Source: an uncultured Bacteroidia bacterium (GTDB lineage: Bacteria > Bacteroidota > Bacteroidia > Bacteroidales > F082). From it: DNA of 64,000 nucleotides. The stretch lies in assembly GCA_902774295.1 (NCBI GenBank), contig CACYHP010000001.1, forward strand, positions 310,001-374,000. Reading direction: 5' to 3'. The notes beneath the pieces are model-generated. The model searched no databases. It worked only from the letters and a program-made list of their open reading frames with translations, and was not told the DNA's origin. A program made the translations under genes and the position numbers. Below are positions 7,787-15,255 of this stretch, piece after piece; within the stretch, counting starts at the first letter, position 1, and the number at the start of each line of letters is the position of its first letter.

Positions 7787-8356
7787 TCAAAACGCCATGC
7801 CGACCCTGAAGCCTGCCGTGAACGCCGTAGGGCTGTCGGGACTCAACCCGATGAAGCCGTGGTGGTAGTTGTTGTGGTTGCTGTTGCCGCAAGCCAATCC
7901 GAGACCGCCATAGACATCGAGCACAAACCATCGCAACACCCAGTCGTAACCCAACACCCCCATCAAAGCCACCCGGTCAACATTAAGCCTCCCTTCGTCG
8001 GGATGATTGTAATGGTAGGTCGAATAACACATCTCCGGCTTGACGTAAAAACCGCACATCTGGTTGTTGGCGTTGTGTTTGTTGGGGAAGATGAACTTAT
8101 AAGCCATACGCCATGCGGTACCTTCAGGATTGCTGTCTTTCAGTTTGTCGAAGCCCCAGCCGATGACACCAAAAGTAAACTCAATGCTTTGATAATCACG
8201 TACTAACCGCTCGTAAGTGATCTTCGAGGTACCGCTTGCCAACGAGAGCAGTGCCACCTTGATTTCGTTTTTTCGCATCGATGACGGTTTTGTCTGCGCA
8301 AATGCCGACATCTGCATTAAAACACATAAGAAAATATATGCGATCCTCGTTTTCAT
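7787..8356 (-). CDS. Small outer-membrane protein, DUF3575-like
   Basis: Starting at the ATG at 8356, this gives a 189-residue protein with a signal peptide (MKTRIAYIFLCVLMQMSAFAQ). A compact barrel-like sequence follows, with blocks such as ALLSLASGTSKITYERLV and FTFGVIGWGFDKLKDSNP. This recalls small Bacteroidota outer-membrane proteins of the DUF3575 type. The frame stays open further upstream, but that part crosses the divergent cyclophilin gene and the promoter palindrome and has no signal peptide, so the internal ATG is preferred. Function is unknown. The gene is transcribed away from the cyclophilin gene through a shared palindromic promoter. Confidence 0.75.
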   Translation of the reverse strand: MKTRIAYIFLCVLMQMSAFAQTKPSSMRKNEIKVALLSLASGTSKITYERLVRDYQSIEFTFGVIGWGFDKLKDSNPEGTAWRMAYKFIFPNKHNANNQMCGFYVKPEMCYSTYHYNHPDEGRLNVDRVALMGVLGYDWVLRWFVLDVYGGLGLACGNSNHNNYHHGFIGLSPDSPTAFTAGFRVGMAF

Positions 8357-8401
8357 AATATTCTGCAAAAATATGGATTTTTTGTATTTTTGCAGAATAT
8401 T
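8357..8401. promoter_or_regulatory. Perfect 17-bp palindrome with divergent -7 boxes
   Basis: The arms AATATTCTGCAAAAATA (8357-8373) and its exact reverse complement (8385-8401) flank an 11-base spacer. Each arm carries TATTTTTG, a -7 element. The plus-strand copy (8385-8392) fires toward the cyclophilin gene. The minus-strand copy (8366-8373) fires toward the small outer-membrane protein. The minus transcript would start within a few bases of its ATG, so it may be leaderless. The symmetry could also serve as an operator. Confidence 0.6.
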
Positions 8402-8410
8402 AAATTTAAT

Positions 8411-9091
8411 ATGAAAAACATTTTTGCAATTATTGCAGTCGCCGTCATGATAACGCTGGTGGCTTCTTGTAAGAAAAAAGAAACCCGGGTGGTTATGGAG
8501 ACCACAAAAGGCGACATTGAACTGAAGCTTTACGATGCCACGCCGCTGCATCGCGACAACTTTAAAAACCTGGTGGAGGAAGGCGCATACGATTCGTTGC
8601 TTTTCCACCGCGTCATAAAGAACTTCATGATTCAGGGCGGCGATCCCGACTCGAAATATGCCGAACCAGGCGTTCTGCTTGGAGATGGTGACCTGCCTTA
8701 TACCATCCCGGCTGAGTTCAGGCTCGATGAAGGCATATTCCATCGTCGCGGAACGTTGGCGGCAGCACGTGAGGGAGATGATGTGAATCCCGAACAGCGC
8801 AGCTCCGCAATGCAGTTTTATATCGTATGGGGAAAAGTCTTCAACGATGAGGAATTGGATAGAGTACAGGGTCGTATCGACAAATATACAAACGGCAGGG
8901 TGAAACTGACATCCGAGATGCGTGAAGCGTATAAGACGGTAGGAGGGACACCGCATCTCGACGGCCAATATACAGTCTTTGGCGAAGTGGTCTCAGGCCT
9001 CGATGTGGTTGACGCCATCCAGCAAGTTGCCACCGACACCAACGACCGGCCTGTTGAAGATGTCAGAATCATCAGGGCTTATTTAAAGTAA
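8411..9091 (+). CDS. Cyclophilin-type peptidyl-prolyl isomerase lipoprotein
   Basis: This is a 226-residue lipoprotein with lipobox LVASC (Cys20) and a cyclophilin domain. Recognisable cyclophilin elements are TTKGDIELKLYDATPLHRDNF, FHRVIKNFMIQGGDP, the SSAMQFYI stretch and YTVFGEVVSGLDVVDAIQ near the end. It should assist proline isomerisation during folding of envelope proteins. An insertion of about 35 residues (about 145-180, KVFNDEELDRVQGRIDKYTN) separates the two halves of the domain and is common in Bacteroidota homologues. An ATG seven codons upstream overlaps the palindromic promoter, so 8411 is preferred. It converges with, and overlaps by 13 bp, the small gene that ends at 9079. 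Confidence 0.9.
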   Translation: MKNIFAIIAVAVMITLVASCKKKETRVVMETTKGDIELKLYDATPLHRDNFKNLVEEGAYDSLLFHRVIKNFMIQGGDPDSKYAEPGVLLGDGDLPYTIPAEFRLDEGIFHRRGTLAAAREGDDVNPEQRSSAMQFYIVWGKVFNDEELDRVQGRIDKYTNGRVKLTSEMREAYKTVGGTPHLDGQYTVFGEVVSGLDVVDAIQQVATDTNDRPVEDVRIIRAYLK

Positions 9092-9324
9092 GCAAAGGCA
9101 AATTCAGTGATCCTATCTTCCCTAATGATTTTAGGAGCCGATTTTCCTGCAAGCACCAATATTTTCTTGCCGTTGCGATAAATATGAAGCTGACGTGAAC
9201 GAACCACAGCTGTCAGTTCCGGGTCATCTTGCATAGCCAGCCAAAGACGATGATACACGCCATCTTCTTCAAACAGCTTTCTCTGCAAATGAGAGCAAAG
9301 GTTGGTGGTGTCGAGGGTTATCAT
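9079..9324 (-). CDS. Small hypothetical protein, 81 residues
   Basis: The product is soluble, with no signal or membrane segment, and contains VVRSRQLHIYRNGKKILVLAGKSAPKIIRED. Its start overlaps the stop of the upstream alpha/beta hydrolase by 4 bases, which suggests translational coupling. It could be a complete small protein or the amino-terminal remnant of a longer family; no continuation is seen, because the frame stops inside the convergent cyclophilin gene's 3' end. No family was recognised. Confidence 0.6.
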   Translation of the reverse strand: MITLDTTNLCSHLQRKLFEEDGVYHRLWLAMQDDPELTAVVRSRQLHIYRNGKKILVLAGKSAPKIIREDRITEFAFAYFK

Positions 9325-10628
9325 AGTACAAATTGTTTCAGTTTCTCATTAAACCTTTCTGCCTGCTCCATGTGGATAAAATGTCCGCAGGTGGTAAGCT
9401 CGGTGTAGTCAAGATTCGGATACAAACGCTCCATTTTCTGGCGGTTATCTGGGTCGAGACCACTGTTTTGGGTGCAAATGACCATCGCTCTCCCTTCGAA
9501 AGGTGTATCAGGCCACCACTGACGTTCAACGAGGTTTCGCATGGTACAAGAAGCCACATACTGTGGTGTCTTTGGCATCACGCTCATGGCATAATCAGTT
9601 ATTTCTTGAGGTGTGTCAGGGCCGGCAAGCGACATCACAAAACCAGTGATAACTTCTTTACAATCAGGGCCGTCGAAAGCATGGCCGAATTGCTGAACGG
9701 CTTCAATATATTCAGGCGTTTCGGTGCCATCGTAGAAACAATAAACTCCGTCAACATCGACCAAATTGCCTTTATGATAATTCATCAGGGTATGGCGGCA
9801 AACTGGAGTACCGAGGCTGTGACCGACAAGAGTGACAGCATCGACTTTGTTCTTATCCAAAACTTTGTTTACTGCTTGCGCAAAGAAATCGATGGTGTAA
9901 TCGACATGAGGTTTGCTGCTTGCGCCATAGCCGGGCAGGTCAAGGAACAACAGACGAAGGTTGTCATCGTTACGCAGACATTCAAACTGTTTCTCCCAAG
10001 TGTTGAGATCGCATCCGAAGCCGTGAACGAAACAAATGGTCTTATCGCCATCGCCGTAAGTTTTATAATGAATGCTAATACTGTCATTCATGGTGACATA
10101 TTCCGATTTCAAGTCATTTAATGATGAAACGCCACAAAACAACCACGCAAAAATCGCTGCGCCAATCAAGCATGGTATCACACCTATCAGCATTCCCCAA
10201 CAGGATTGCACGAAGTGGTATTTCTTCTGATGATAAGCTTCGTCCATGTGTTCTGTGCCTGGCAATCTCACCTTTTTCAGATTGGCAAACAACACCCAGT
10301 CGAGGAAGAAGCAATCGTACCAGTCAATAACGAGCCATATCCCGTAGCCAATCAGAAACGCCGACCGAAAATCGTATGCTCCAGCCAGTCGTAACACACA
10401 GAGCAACAATGCTATAGCAACCAAAAGTGCGAAACCTTTCTTCAGCAACACCGTTGTCGAGAAAAACTCTGACGGAATCTTTTCATGTGTCTTAAAATAC
10501 TCTTCCTGAATGTCTTTCGGGTAATCGGCAATCCACCATACCGGGTTTTTAATCAAAGGAATCAGGATCATCGCCGTGAAAGCGAGGATTAAAACAATTG
10601 TTTCGATGATGATAATTGTCCAGTTCAT
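9321..10628 (-). CDS. Membrane-anchored alpha/beta hydrolase
   Basis: This 435-residue protein joins two parts. Residues 1-170 form a membrane domain with about four hydrophobic segments (near 5-26, 65-84, 90-115 and 143-166). Residues 175-435 form an alpha/beta hydrolase with oxyanion motif HGFG (202-205), nucleophile elbow GHSLG (Ser271) and the C-terminal catalytic histidine in CGHFIHMEQ. The hydrolase should lie on one face of the inner membrane. The substrate is unknown; an ester, lactone or lipid is plausible. It is the first gene of a two-gene unit with the 81-residue protein. Hydrolases of this fold usually lack such a membrane module, so the architecture is notable. Confidence 0.85.
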   Translation of the reverse strand: MNWTIIIIETIVLILAFTAMILIPLIKNPVWWIADYPKDIQEEYFKTHEKIPSEFFSTTVLLKKGFALLVAIALLLCVLRLAGAYDFRSAFLIGYGIWLVIDWYDCFFLDWVLFANLKKVRLPGTEHMDEAYHQKKYHFVQSCWGMLIGVIPCLIGAAIFAWLFCGVSSLNDLKSEYVTMNDSISIHYKTYGDGDKTICFVHGFGCDLNTWEKQFECLRNDDNLRLLFLDLPGYGASSKPHVDYTIDFFAQAVNKVLDKNKVDAVTLVGHSLGTPVCRHTLMNYHKGNLVDVDGVYCFYDGTETPEYIEAVQQFGHAFDGPDCKEVITGFVMSLAGPDTPQEITDYAMSVMPKTPQYVASCTMRNLVERQWWPDTPFEGRAMVICTQNSGLDPDNRQKMERLYPNLDYTELTTCGHFIHMEQAERFNEKLKQFVL

Positions 10629-10711
10629 TTATTCTTTTTCTTAGTGTACTTTGTTTTTACAATTTCGTAAGAATTCCGTGTAAATGCAGAAATTACGGTA
10701 GTCCTCGATGT

Positions 10712-11215
10712 TCATAATGCATGCGCTGCTTTGTTCACCAATTCTATCGCCTGTTTGCCCGTGAGGTGGTCTATTTCCATACGGAGGACGAGGACCCGGC
10801 TCAGTCTTTTTTCCGCCTCATGCTGCGCATCGGCGGGATGGCCTGGATGGTAACGCTCACCGATCTGGCGCAACGCAGCCATCTTCTCTTCGTCGCTTTC
10901 GAGGATGGTTACATGCCCGAAGGCTATCACACTGCGGAAGTAGGTGGTGTATTCCGCCGGACGGATTTCGTCACGTTCCACCACACAAAACGAAGCCTTA
11001 GGATTGCGTCGTAGCGCATCCACCTTATGTCCTTGAACGGCTGAATGGAAATACAGGCTACCATTGGCATACACATAGCTCAACGGGACGGCGTAAGGGT
11101 AGTCGTCGTCTCCAGAAACCGCCAACACACCATGTGTGCCGTTAGCGAGAATTTTCTTGGCCTCTTCATCATTGAGAAGTTGCCGAATGCGCCTCATAGG
11201 TCTGAAATCTGTCAT
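10712..11215 (-). CDS. Pyridoxamine 5'-phosphate oxidase-like flavoprotein, NimA type
   Basis: This 167-residue protein has the split-barrel flavin fold typical of NimA-related proteins. Visible blocks are MRRIRQLLNDEEAKKILANG, HGVLAVSGDDDYPYAVPLSY and FHSAVQGHKVDALRRNPKAS, and the IAFGHVTIL strand. Some members reduce nitroimidazole drugs and confer resistance. Most have unknown physiological roles, and resistance cannot be read from sequence alone. The ATG at 11215 is chosen because a TTG further upstream lies inside the -7 promoter element. Confidence 0.85.
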   Translation of the reverse strand: MTDFRPMRRIRQLLNDEEAKKILANGTHGVLAVSGDDDYPYAVPLSYVYANGSLYFHSAVQGHKVDALRRNPKASFCVVERDEIRPAEYTTYFRSVIAFGHVTILESDEEKMAALRQIGERYHPGHPADAQHEAEKRLSRVLVLRMEIDHLTGKQAIELVNKAAHAL

Positions 11216-11239
11216 AGTTGTCTGTTTTATTGAATGATG

Positions 11240-11247
11240 CAAAATTA
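11240..11247 (-). promoter_or_regulatory. -7 element TAATTTTG for the NimA-like gene
   Basis: Minus-strand TAATTTTG followed by CA lies 25 bases before the ATG at 11215 and predicts a short leader of about 18 nt. It sits in the gap before the stop of the upstream MATE gene at 11257. Confidence 0.6.
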
Positions 11248-11256
11248 CAAATTTTT

Positions 11257-12582
11257 CTAATTTCTGTGGCGCAATCGTCGCAATGAGACCGCAGTCAACG
11301 GCACACTAATCAGCAACGTCATCACCTCGGCGATGGGCATGCTGAGCCAAATGCCAGTCTGACCGATGACAGGCGTAAGCACAAACATGGGTAACAACAC
11401 GAACACTATGCTTCGGCATAGGGCGATGATTACCGACTCGAGAGGCCGCTCGATAGCCGTATGGAAGCTGCAAGCCACAATATTGACGAACGATACCAGA
11501 TAATGCAATGTGACGTAAGTAGTGGCGACCGTGGTCAGAGCTTGCAATTCCATGTCGCCATTGCTGAATGCGGTGGCGATGCCGTGCTTCGATACCAAGA
11601 CAAGCAAATACACCCCGATGCCTATACCACCGCCAAGAAGCAAAGCATTGGCCAACAACGACTTGATTTTCCTAATATCTTTCGCACCGACGCTAAACGA
11701 CACTAAGGGATACATGGCTTGCGATAGTCCGAAAATCGACATGTTAACAATGAAATTAAGATAACAGACGATGGTGAATGCCGCCACGCCTTTCGTGCCG
11801 ATTTCACGCATCAACACAAGATTGAAGATATAGGTGGTCACCGCTGCCGACACCGAAGTCAGCATCTCCGACGAGCCGTTGAAAAACATTTTCCTGACTT
11901 CCTTAAAACCACCCTTGACCTTCCCGAAACGCACATTGGGGAGCAACACCAAAGCCGCCGTTGTATTGGCGATACTGGTGGCCACCGCCGCACCAGACAC
12001 ACCCCAGTTGAAACGAATCACAAAGAAATAGTCCAGTACTACGTTGACCACACAACAAATCAAACCACTCACAAACACCATGTTTGGACGGCCGTTCAGT
12101 CGTGTAAAAGCCTCGGTGAAATTTGGGATACAATAGAAAATAAATCCGATTCCGATAATACCAAGATATTGTCGCACAAAAGGATATACCTCTTCATTGC
12201 TGCCGAGGAAATAACAAAGCGGCCTAAGGAATATGGCCACCATAAGGGAAAGTATGGCTATGGTAACAAGCAAGGTGAAAAAGGTGAGCGAAGTAAAGCC
12301 TTTCACACGCTCGTTGTCGCCCTGCCCCTTGGCGATACCCGTGATGACAATGCCGCCCGAGATGATCATGATAGCAACACTCAGCATGGAACTGATAAGC
12401 GGCATGGAAATGTTGACTGCTGCCAAGCCCGCTGCACCTACGCCACGACCTACAAAGAGGCCGTCGATGATGGTCTGTAAGCCCACGATGAGCATCCCGA
12501 CTATGCTTGGCAGGGCATACTTTGAAAACTCACGGAAACTGATGCCAACCAGTGCCTTTGTTCTTGAAGGAATCCGATTCAT
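11257..12582 (-). CDS. MATE family efflux transporter
   Basis: This 441-residue inner-membrane protein has about twelve hydrophobic helices and MATE-type blocks: YALPSIVGMLIVGLQTIIDG near the start, GVGAAGLAAVNISMPL, and a mirrored second half beginning around FFNGSSEMLTSVSAAVTTYI. MATE proteins export drugs or metabolites by proton or sodium antiport; the substrate is unknown here. A TTG start 11 codons upstream is possible, but the ATG at 12582 leaves a 35-bp gap after the amidotransferase gene. It is the last gene of a kinase/amidotransferase/exporter group, which hints at export of a metabolite handled by the first two enzymes. Confidence 0.88.
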   Translation of the reverse strand: MNRIPSRTKALVGISFREFSKYALPSIVGMLIVGLQTIIDGLFVGRGVGAAGLAAVNISMPLISSMLSVAIMIISGGIVITGIAKGQGDNERVKGFTSLTFFTLLVTIAILSLMVAIFLRPLCYFLGSNEEVYPFVRQYLGIIGIGFIFYCIPNFTEAFTRLNGRPNMVFVSGLICCVVNVVLDYFFVIRFNWGVSGAAVATSIANTTAALVLLPNVRFGKVKGGFKEVRKMFFNGSSEMLTSVSAAVTTYIFNLVLMREIGTKGVAAFTIVCYLNFIVNMSIFGLSQAMYPLVSFSVGAKDIRKIKSLLANALLLGGGIGIGVYLLVLVSKHGIATAFSNGDMELQALTTVATTYVTLHYLVSFVNIVACSFHTAIERPLESVIIALCRSIVFVLLPMFVLTPVIGQTGIWLSMPIAEVMTLLISVPLTAVSLRRLRHRN

Positions 12583-12617
12583 AGCGATAAAATGAAGCTT
12601 AAATGAGGGCTGCAAGA

Positions 12618-13301
12618 CTATCTCGGCGACTCCTTCCAGTAAGCGACTGCAAAATTAACAAAATATTTAAATATTTTCATGCTGTTTTTATCCGTTGTGA
12701 ACATATACTCCGGGTGCCATTGAACCGCCCAGACGAAACGCTTATTCTCCATCCGTACCGCTTCAATAATACCGTCTGGAGCAACAGCCATCGGGGTCAA
12801 ACCATTAGCCAGATCTTTTATGGCTTGGTGGTGTAAGGTATTTACTTCAAGGATGTCTTTGTCTAACAATACTCTAAGTTCTCCACTCAACGTGACTTTG
12901 TGTGTAGGGTTGCCGTATGGTTTTGCTTGACGGTGAACTATTTCCGACGGATGATCTGTCGGGAGATCCTGCCAGAGTGTACCGCCTAAAAACACGTTGA
13001 GAAACTGAAGGCCACGACAGATTCCGAGTATAGCTTTGTCGGCTTGGAGCGCTTTCGACAACAATAACGTTTCCGGATTATCTCGCTCAGGGCATGAAGC
13101 GACATCCTGACCGCCAGTAAAAAGGAATCCGTCACAAGCTTCAATGATACGATCTGCGTCCTCTTCTGACATTTCAATAGGTAGGATTACAGTGACACCT
13201 CCAGCAGCTTTGATACCGTCCAAATAATCAGGCAGCATCCAAAGGCTCTTGCGCTCTGAATCCCAAAGTGGTGTAACGCCGATGATAGGTGATTGTTTCA
13301 T
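12618..13301 (-). CDS. Class I glutamine amidotransferase-like hydrolase (peptidase C26, PuuD-like)
   Basis: This 227-residue protein has the nucleophile elbow GICRGLQF (Cys95) and the His-Glu pair in QWHPEYM near the C-terminus, the triad of class I amidotransferases. Standalone members of this group hydrolyse gamma-glutamyl amides such as gamma-glutamyl-GABA, so a similar gamma-glutamyl hydrolase role is likely. The gene begins 2 bp after the sugar kinase stop and is followed 35 bp later by a MATE transporter, consistent with one operon. The true substrate is unknown. Confidence 0.85.
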   Translation of the reverse strand: MKQSPIIGVTPLWDSERKSLWMLPDYLDGIKAAGGVTVILPIEMSEEDADRIIEACDGFLFTGGQDVASCPERDNPETLLLSKALQADKAILGICRGLQFLNVFLGGTLWQDLPTDHPSEIVHRQAKPYGNPTHKVTLSGELRVLLDKDILEVNTLHHQAIKDLANGLTPMAVAPDGIIEAVRMENKRFVWAVQWHPEYMFTTDKNSMKIFKYFVNFAVAYWKESPR

Positions 13302-13303
13302 GT

Positions 13304-14200
13304 TTATTTGTTTTTGAGCATCTTCACCAATTCGTCGCTGATGTTATTCCCTATCTGACGGCACACATCCTGACTCCAGCGTTGAGCCATAGCTATACGA
13401 GAGGTTTGATCTTCTGAACCGTACAGCATGGCATAGATATATCCGGCATTGAAATTGTCGCCAGCACCTACAGTACTGACTGTCTCAATTTGCTGCACCG
13501 AATATGTTTCACAATTATCTGGAGTATAAACCCTTATCATATTTGCTCCGTCAGTAAGAATCAATGTGTTGCAATAACGGCTCACCCTTTCATAGATGGC
13601 TTCTCCGTTGTGCAAGTCATACATATATCCAAAATCTTCCATCGAGCCACGCACCACATCAGCAAGAGCCATATTCTCCTCAATGTTTGGAAGTATATCA
13701 GGCAATTCTGCGATATGATTTTTGCGGAAGTTGACATCATAATATAGCCATGCGCCAACTTTTCTGGCATCACGAAGTAGACCGCCAACAACAGGACGAA
13801 TGACAGGGTTTATTGCAAAGAATGAACCGAAAAGCACAACATCATCCTTGCAAATATTGGGCAACTTGCTATCCAATGAGACCGAAGTATGGTCTTTGTA
13901 AAACACATACTGGGCATCATTGTTCTCATCAAGGAATGCTAATGTGATATGAGATTTGACATTATCGTGACGGCATACGTATTCAGATGATACTCCGTTG
14001 TCTTTCAAATAATTGCAGATAATATCGCCAATATGGTCACCGCCAACATCAGTCACCATAGCACACGATACCCCGGCACGTCCGAGCGATACTATGCTGT
14101 TGAATGTTGATCCACCCGGAACTGCCTTCTGCGGCTGGTCGTTCTTAAAAAGGATGTCCAACACTGTTTCGCCAATACCTATTACACGTTTATTGGTCAT
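13304..14200 (-). CDS. PfkB family carbohydrate kinase
   Basis: This 298-residue protein shows both PfkB signatures: the N-terminal glycine-rich region PGGSTFNSIVSLGRAG, and the C-terminal GAGDNFNAG with the catalytic Asp and anion hole. The family phosphorylates sugars such as fructose, ribose or tagatose phosphates, or nucleosides. Similarity in style is to fructokinases, but the substrate cannot be fixed. It is the first gene of a three-gene minus-strand unit and has its own -7 element upstream. Confidence 0.88.
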   Translation of the reverse strand: MTNKRVIGIGETVLDILFKNDQPQKAVPGGSTFNSIVSLGRAGVSCAMVTDVGGDHIGDIICNYLKDNGVSSEYVCRHDNVKSHITLAFLDENNDAQYVFYKDHTSVSLDSKLPNICKDDVVLFGSFFAINPVIRPVVGGLLRDARKVGAWLYYDVNFRKNHIAELPDILPNIEENMALADVVRGSMEDFGYMYDLHNGEAIYERVSRYCNTLILTDGANMIRVYTPDNCETYSVQQIETVSTVGAGDNFNAGYIYAMLYGSEDQTSRIAMAQRWSQDVCRQIGNNISDELVKMLKNK

Positions 14201-14224
14201 ATCTCATTCATTTATTCACAAATG

Positions 14225-14252
14225 CAAAATTACTTGTTTTTTCTTATCTTTG
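14225..14252. promoter_or_regulatory. Divergent -7 elements between kinase and DUF1294 genes
   Basis: Minus-strand TAATTTTG at 14225-14232 precedes the kinase ATG at 14200 by 25 bases. Plus-strand TATCTTTG at 14245-14252 points toward DUF1294. Both are followed by CA. The plus transcript would have a leader of roughly 90 nt before the GTG at 14351. That leader holds a 35-codon open frame at 14262-14369. Confidence 0.55.
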
Positions 14253-14350
14253 CAAAAAAATATGATAATTCGAGATGCACTCTTGCCGACCACAGACATG
14301 TCTTTGGTGTTGACTTTCAGAGGATGGTGTATTGTAAATAGTTTCAAACA

Positions 14351-14632
14351 GTGCAGACCGTCTTTTTAATATACTACCTTCTCATAATCAACGTCTTAGC
14401 TTTTGTGTTGTATGGCGTTGACAAGAGGAGAGCTGTGAGGAATGAGTACAGGATCAGGGAAGGTGTGTTGTTATGGATGGCTAGGCTGGGTGGCGGTATT
14501 GGGTCTTGGCTCGGCATCAAAACCTTCAGACACAAGACCAAACACGCCAAGTTCAGGATTATCGTGCCTCTGTGGATTGTGATATGGACGGCTGCGATTG
14601 CGTATATTGTTTATACCGCAAACTTTTCATAG
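14351..14632 (+). CDS. DUF1294 family small membrane protein
   Basis: This 93-residue protein has three hydrophobic segments and the DUF1294 pattern: FVLYGVDKRRAVRNEYRIRE, then LLWMARLGGGIGSWLG, then HKTKHAKFRI. Function is unknown. The start must be the GTG at 14351, because a TAG lies in frame only four codons upstream and no ATG follows until well inside the domain. The 3' end overlaps the convergent hypothetical gene by 22 bp. Confidence 0.82.
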   Translation: MQTVFLIYYLLIINVLAFVLYGVDKRRAVRNEYRIREGVLLWMARLGGGIGSWLGIKTFRHKTKHAKFRIIVPLWIVIWTAAIAYIVYTANFS

Positions 14633-15042
14633 CCCCATGGTTTGTTTTCCGGGTTTATGTTCAGTAGCGGCTCGTTTTTCCACAAATGCCTGATGATACG
14701 CTCGCAAATCTCATATCGGTCGGAGTAGTTTTCAAGCAGGACGTTGTAGCCAAATGAGAATGGTTTGTCAAAAGCTCGGCTGTCATAATTTGGAGTGTCA
14801 ATGAAAGGTGTGTTGTCCTTCATTTCTTTGAGCAGCTTTATCAAAATTCCATAAAGTTGTAATCTCGACCAGCAGAATGGCACTTGGTGTTCAATGTCGT
14901 AGCGGTCGAATTGCTCGCTGTAATCCTCAGTGAAATCTATATGATTGAAGGCACTTTGCAGCTCATAATCATTTGTGTTGCCACTCACATAGGCTGTGAT
15001 GAGGTTGCTGATGTTGTATTCGCCATAGGGTTTTGTAATCAT
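14611..15042 (-). CDS. Hypothetical protein, 143 residues
   Basis: The product is a soluble protein without signal peptide or membrane segment, rich in aromatic and acidic residues (for example HIDFTEDYSEQFDRYDIEH). No family was recognised. A -7 element TATTTTTG at 15056-15063 directly upstream supports expression. It overlaps the DUF1294 gene tail-to-tail by 22 bp. Its length is ordinary for a small cytoplasmic domain; function is unknown. Confidence 0.65.
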   Translation of the reverse strand: MITKPYGEYNISNLITAYVSGNTNDYELQSAFNHIDFTEDYSEQFDRYDIEHQVPFCWSRLQLYGILIKLLKEMKDNTPFIDTPNYDSRAFDKPFSFGYNVLLENYSDRYEICERIIRHLWKNEPLLNINPENKPWGYEKFAV

Positions 15043-15055
15043 GACATTTTTTCTG

Positions 15056-15063
15056 CAAAAATA
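15056..15063 (-). promoter_or_regulatory. -7 element TATTTTTG for the 143-residue hypothetical gene
   Basis: Minus-strand TATTTTTGCAG lies 14 bases before the ATG at 15042, leaving a leader of only about 7 nt. Confidence 0.55.
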
Positions 15064-15222
15064 CTGCTATGTGTAATTATCCGGTTTGAAAATCTTAATC
15101 TGAATTGAAAAACCATTACAAAGTGTCAATGAAGAGTGCGTTATTTACAAAATAGTTGCATTTTTTTACAATTTTATTAAAAAATTTTATCATCAACGCC
15201 ACCTTATATCAATGGTTTGTAT

Positions 15223-15230
15223 TATTTTTG
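15223..15230 (+). promoter_or_regulatory. -7 element TATTTTTG for the CPBP fusion gene
   Basis: TATTTTTGCATC lies 26 bases before the ATG at 15256. Between them sits a minimal ATG AAA AAA TGA frame, whose stop overlaps the true ATG. Confidence 0.55.
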
Positions 15231-15255
15231 CATCACCATTTAAAATTATGAAAAA

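Noticed and set aside
8357..8968. N-terminal extension of the small outer-membrane protein gene up to 8968
   Set aside because: The extension is antisense to the cyclophilin gene and would place the signal peptide in mid-protein. The ATG at 8356 gives a normal secreted protein.
9333..10121. Plus-strand open frame of 262 codons opposite the alpha/beta hydrolase
   Set aside because: It is antisense to a gene with intact catalytic motifs and has no start signals of its own.
10712..11215. Nitroimidazole resistance gene nim
   Set aside because: Fold-level similarity only. Most family members do not confer resistance, so only the family is assigned.
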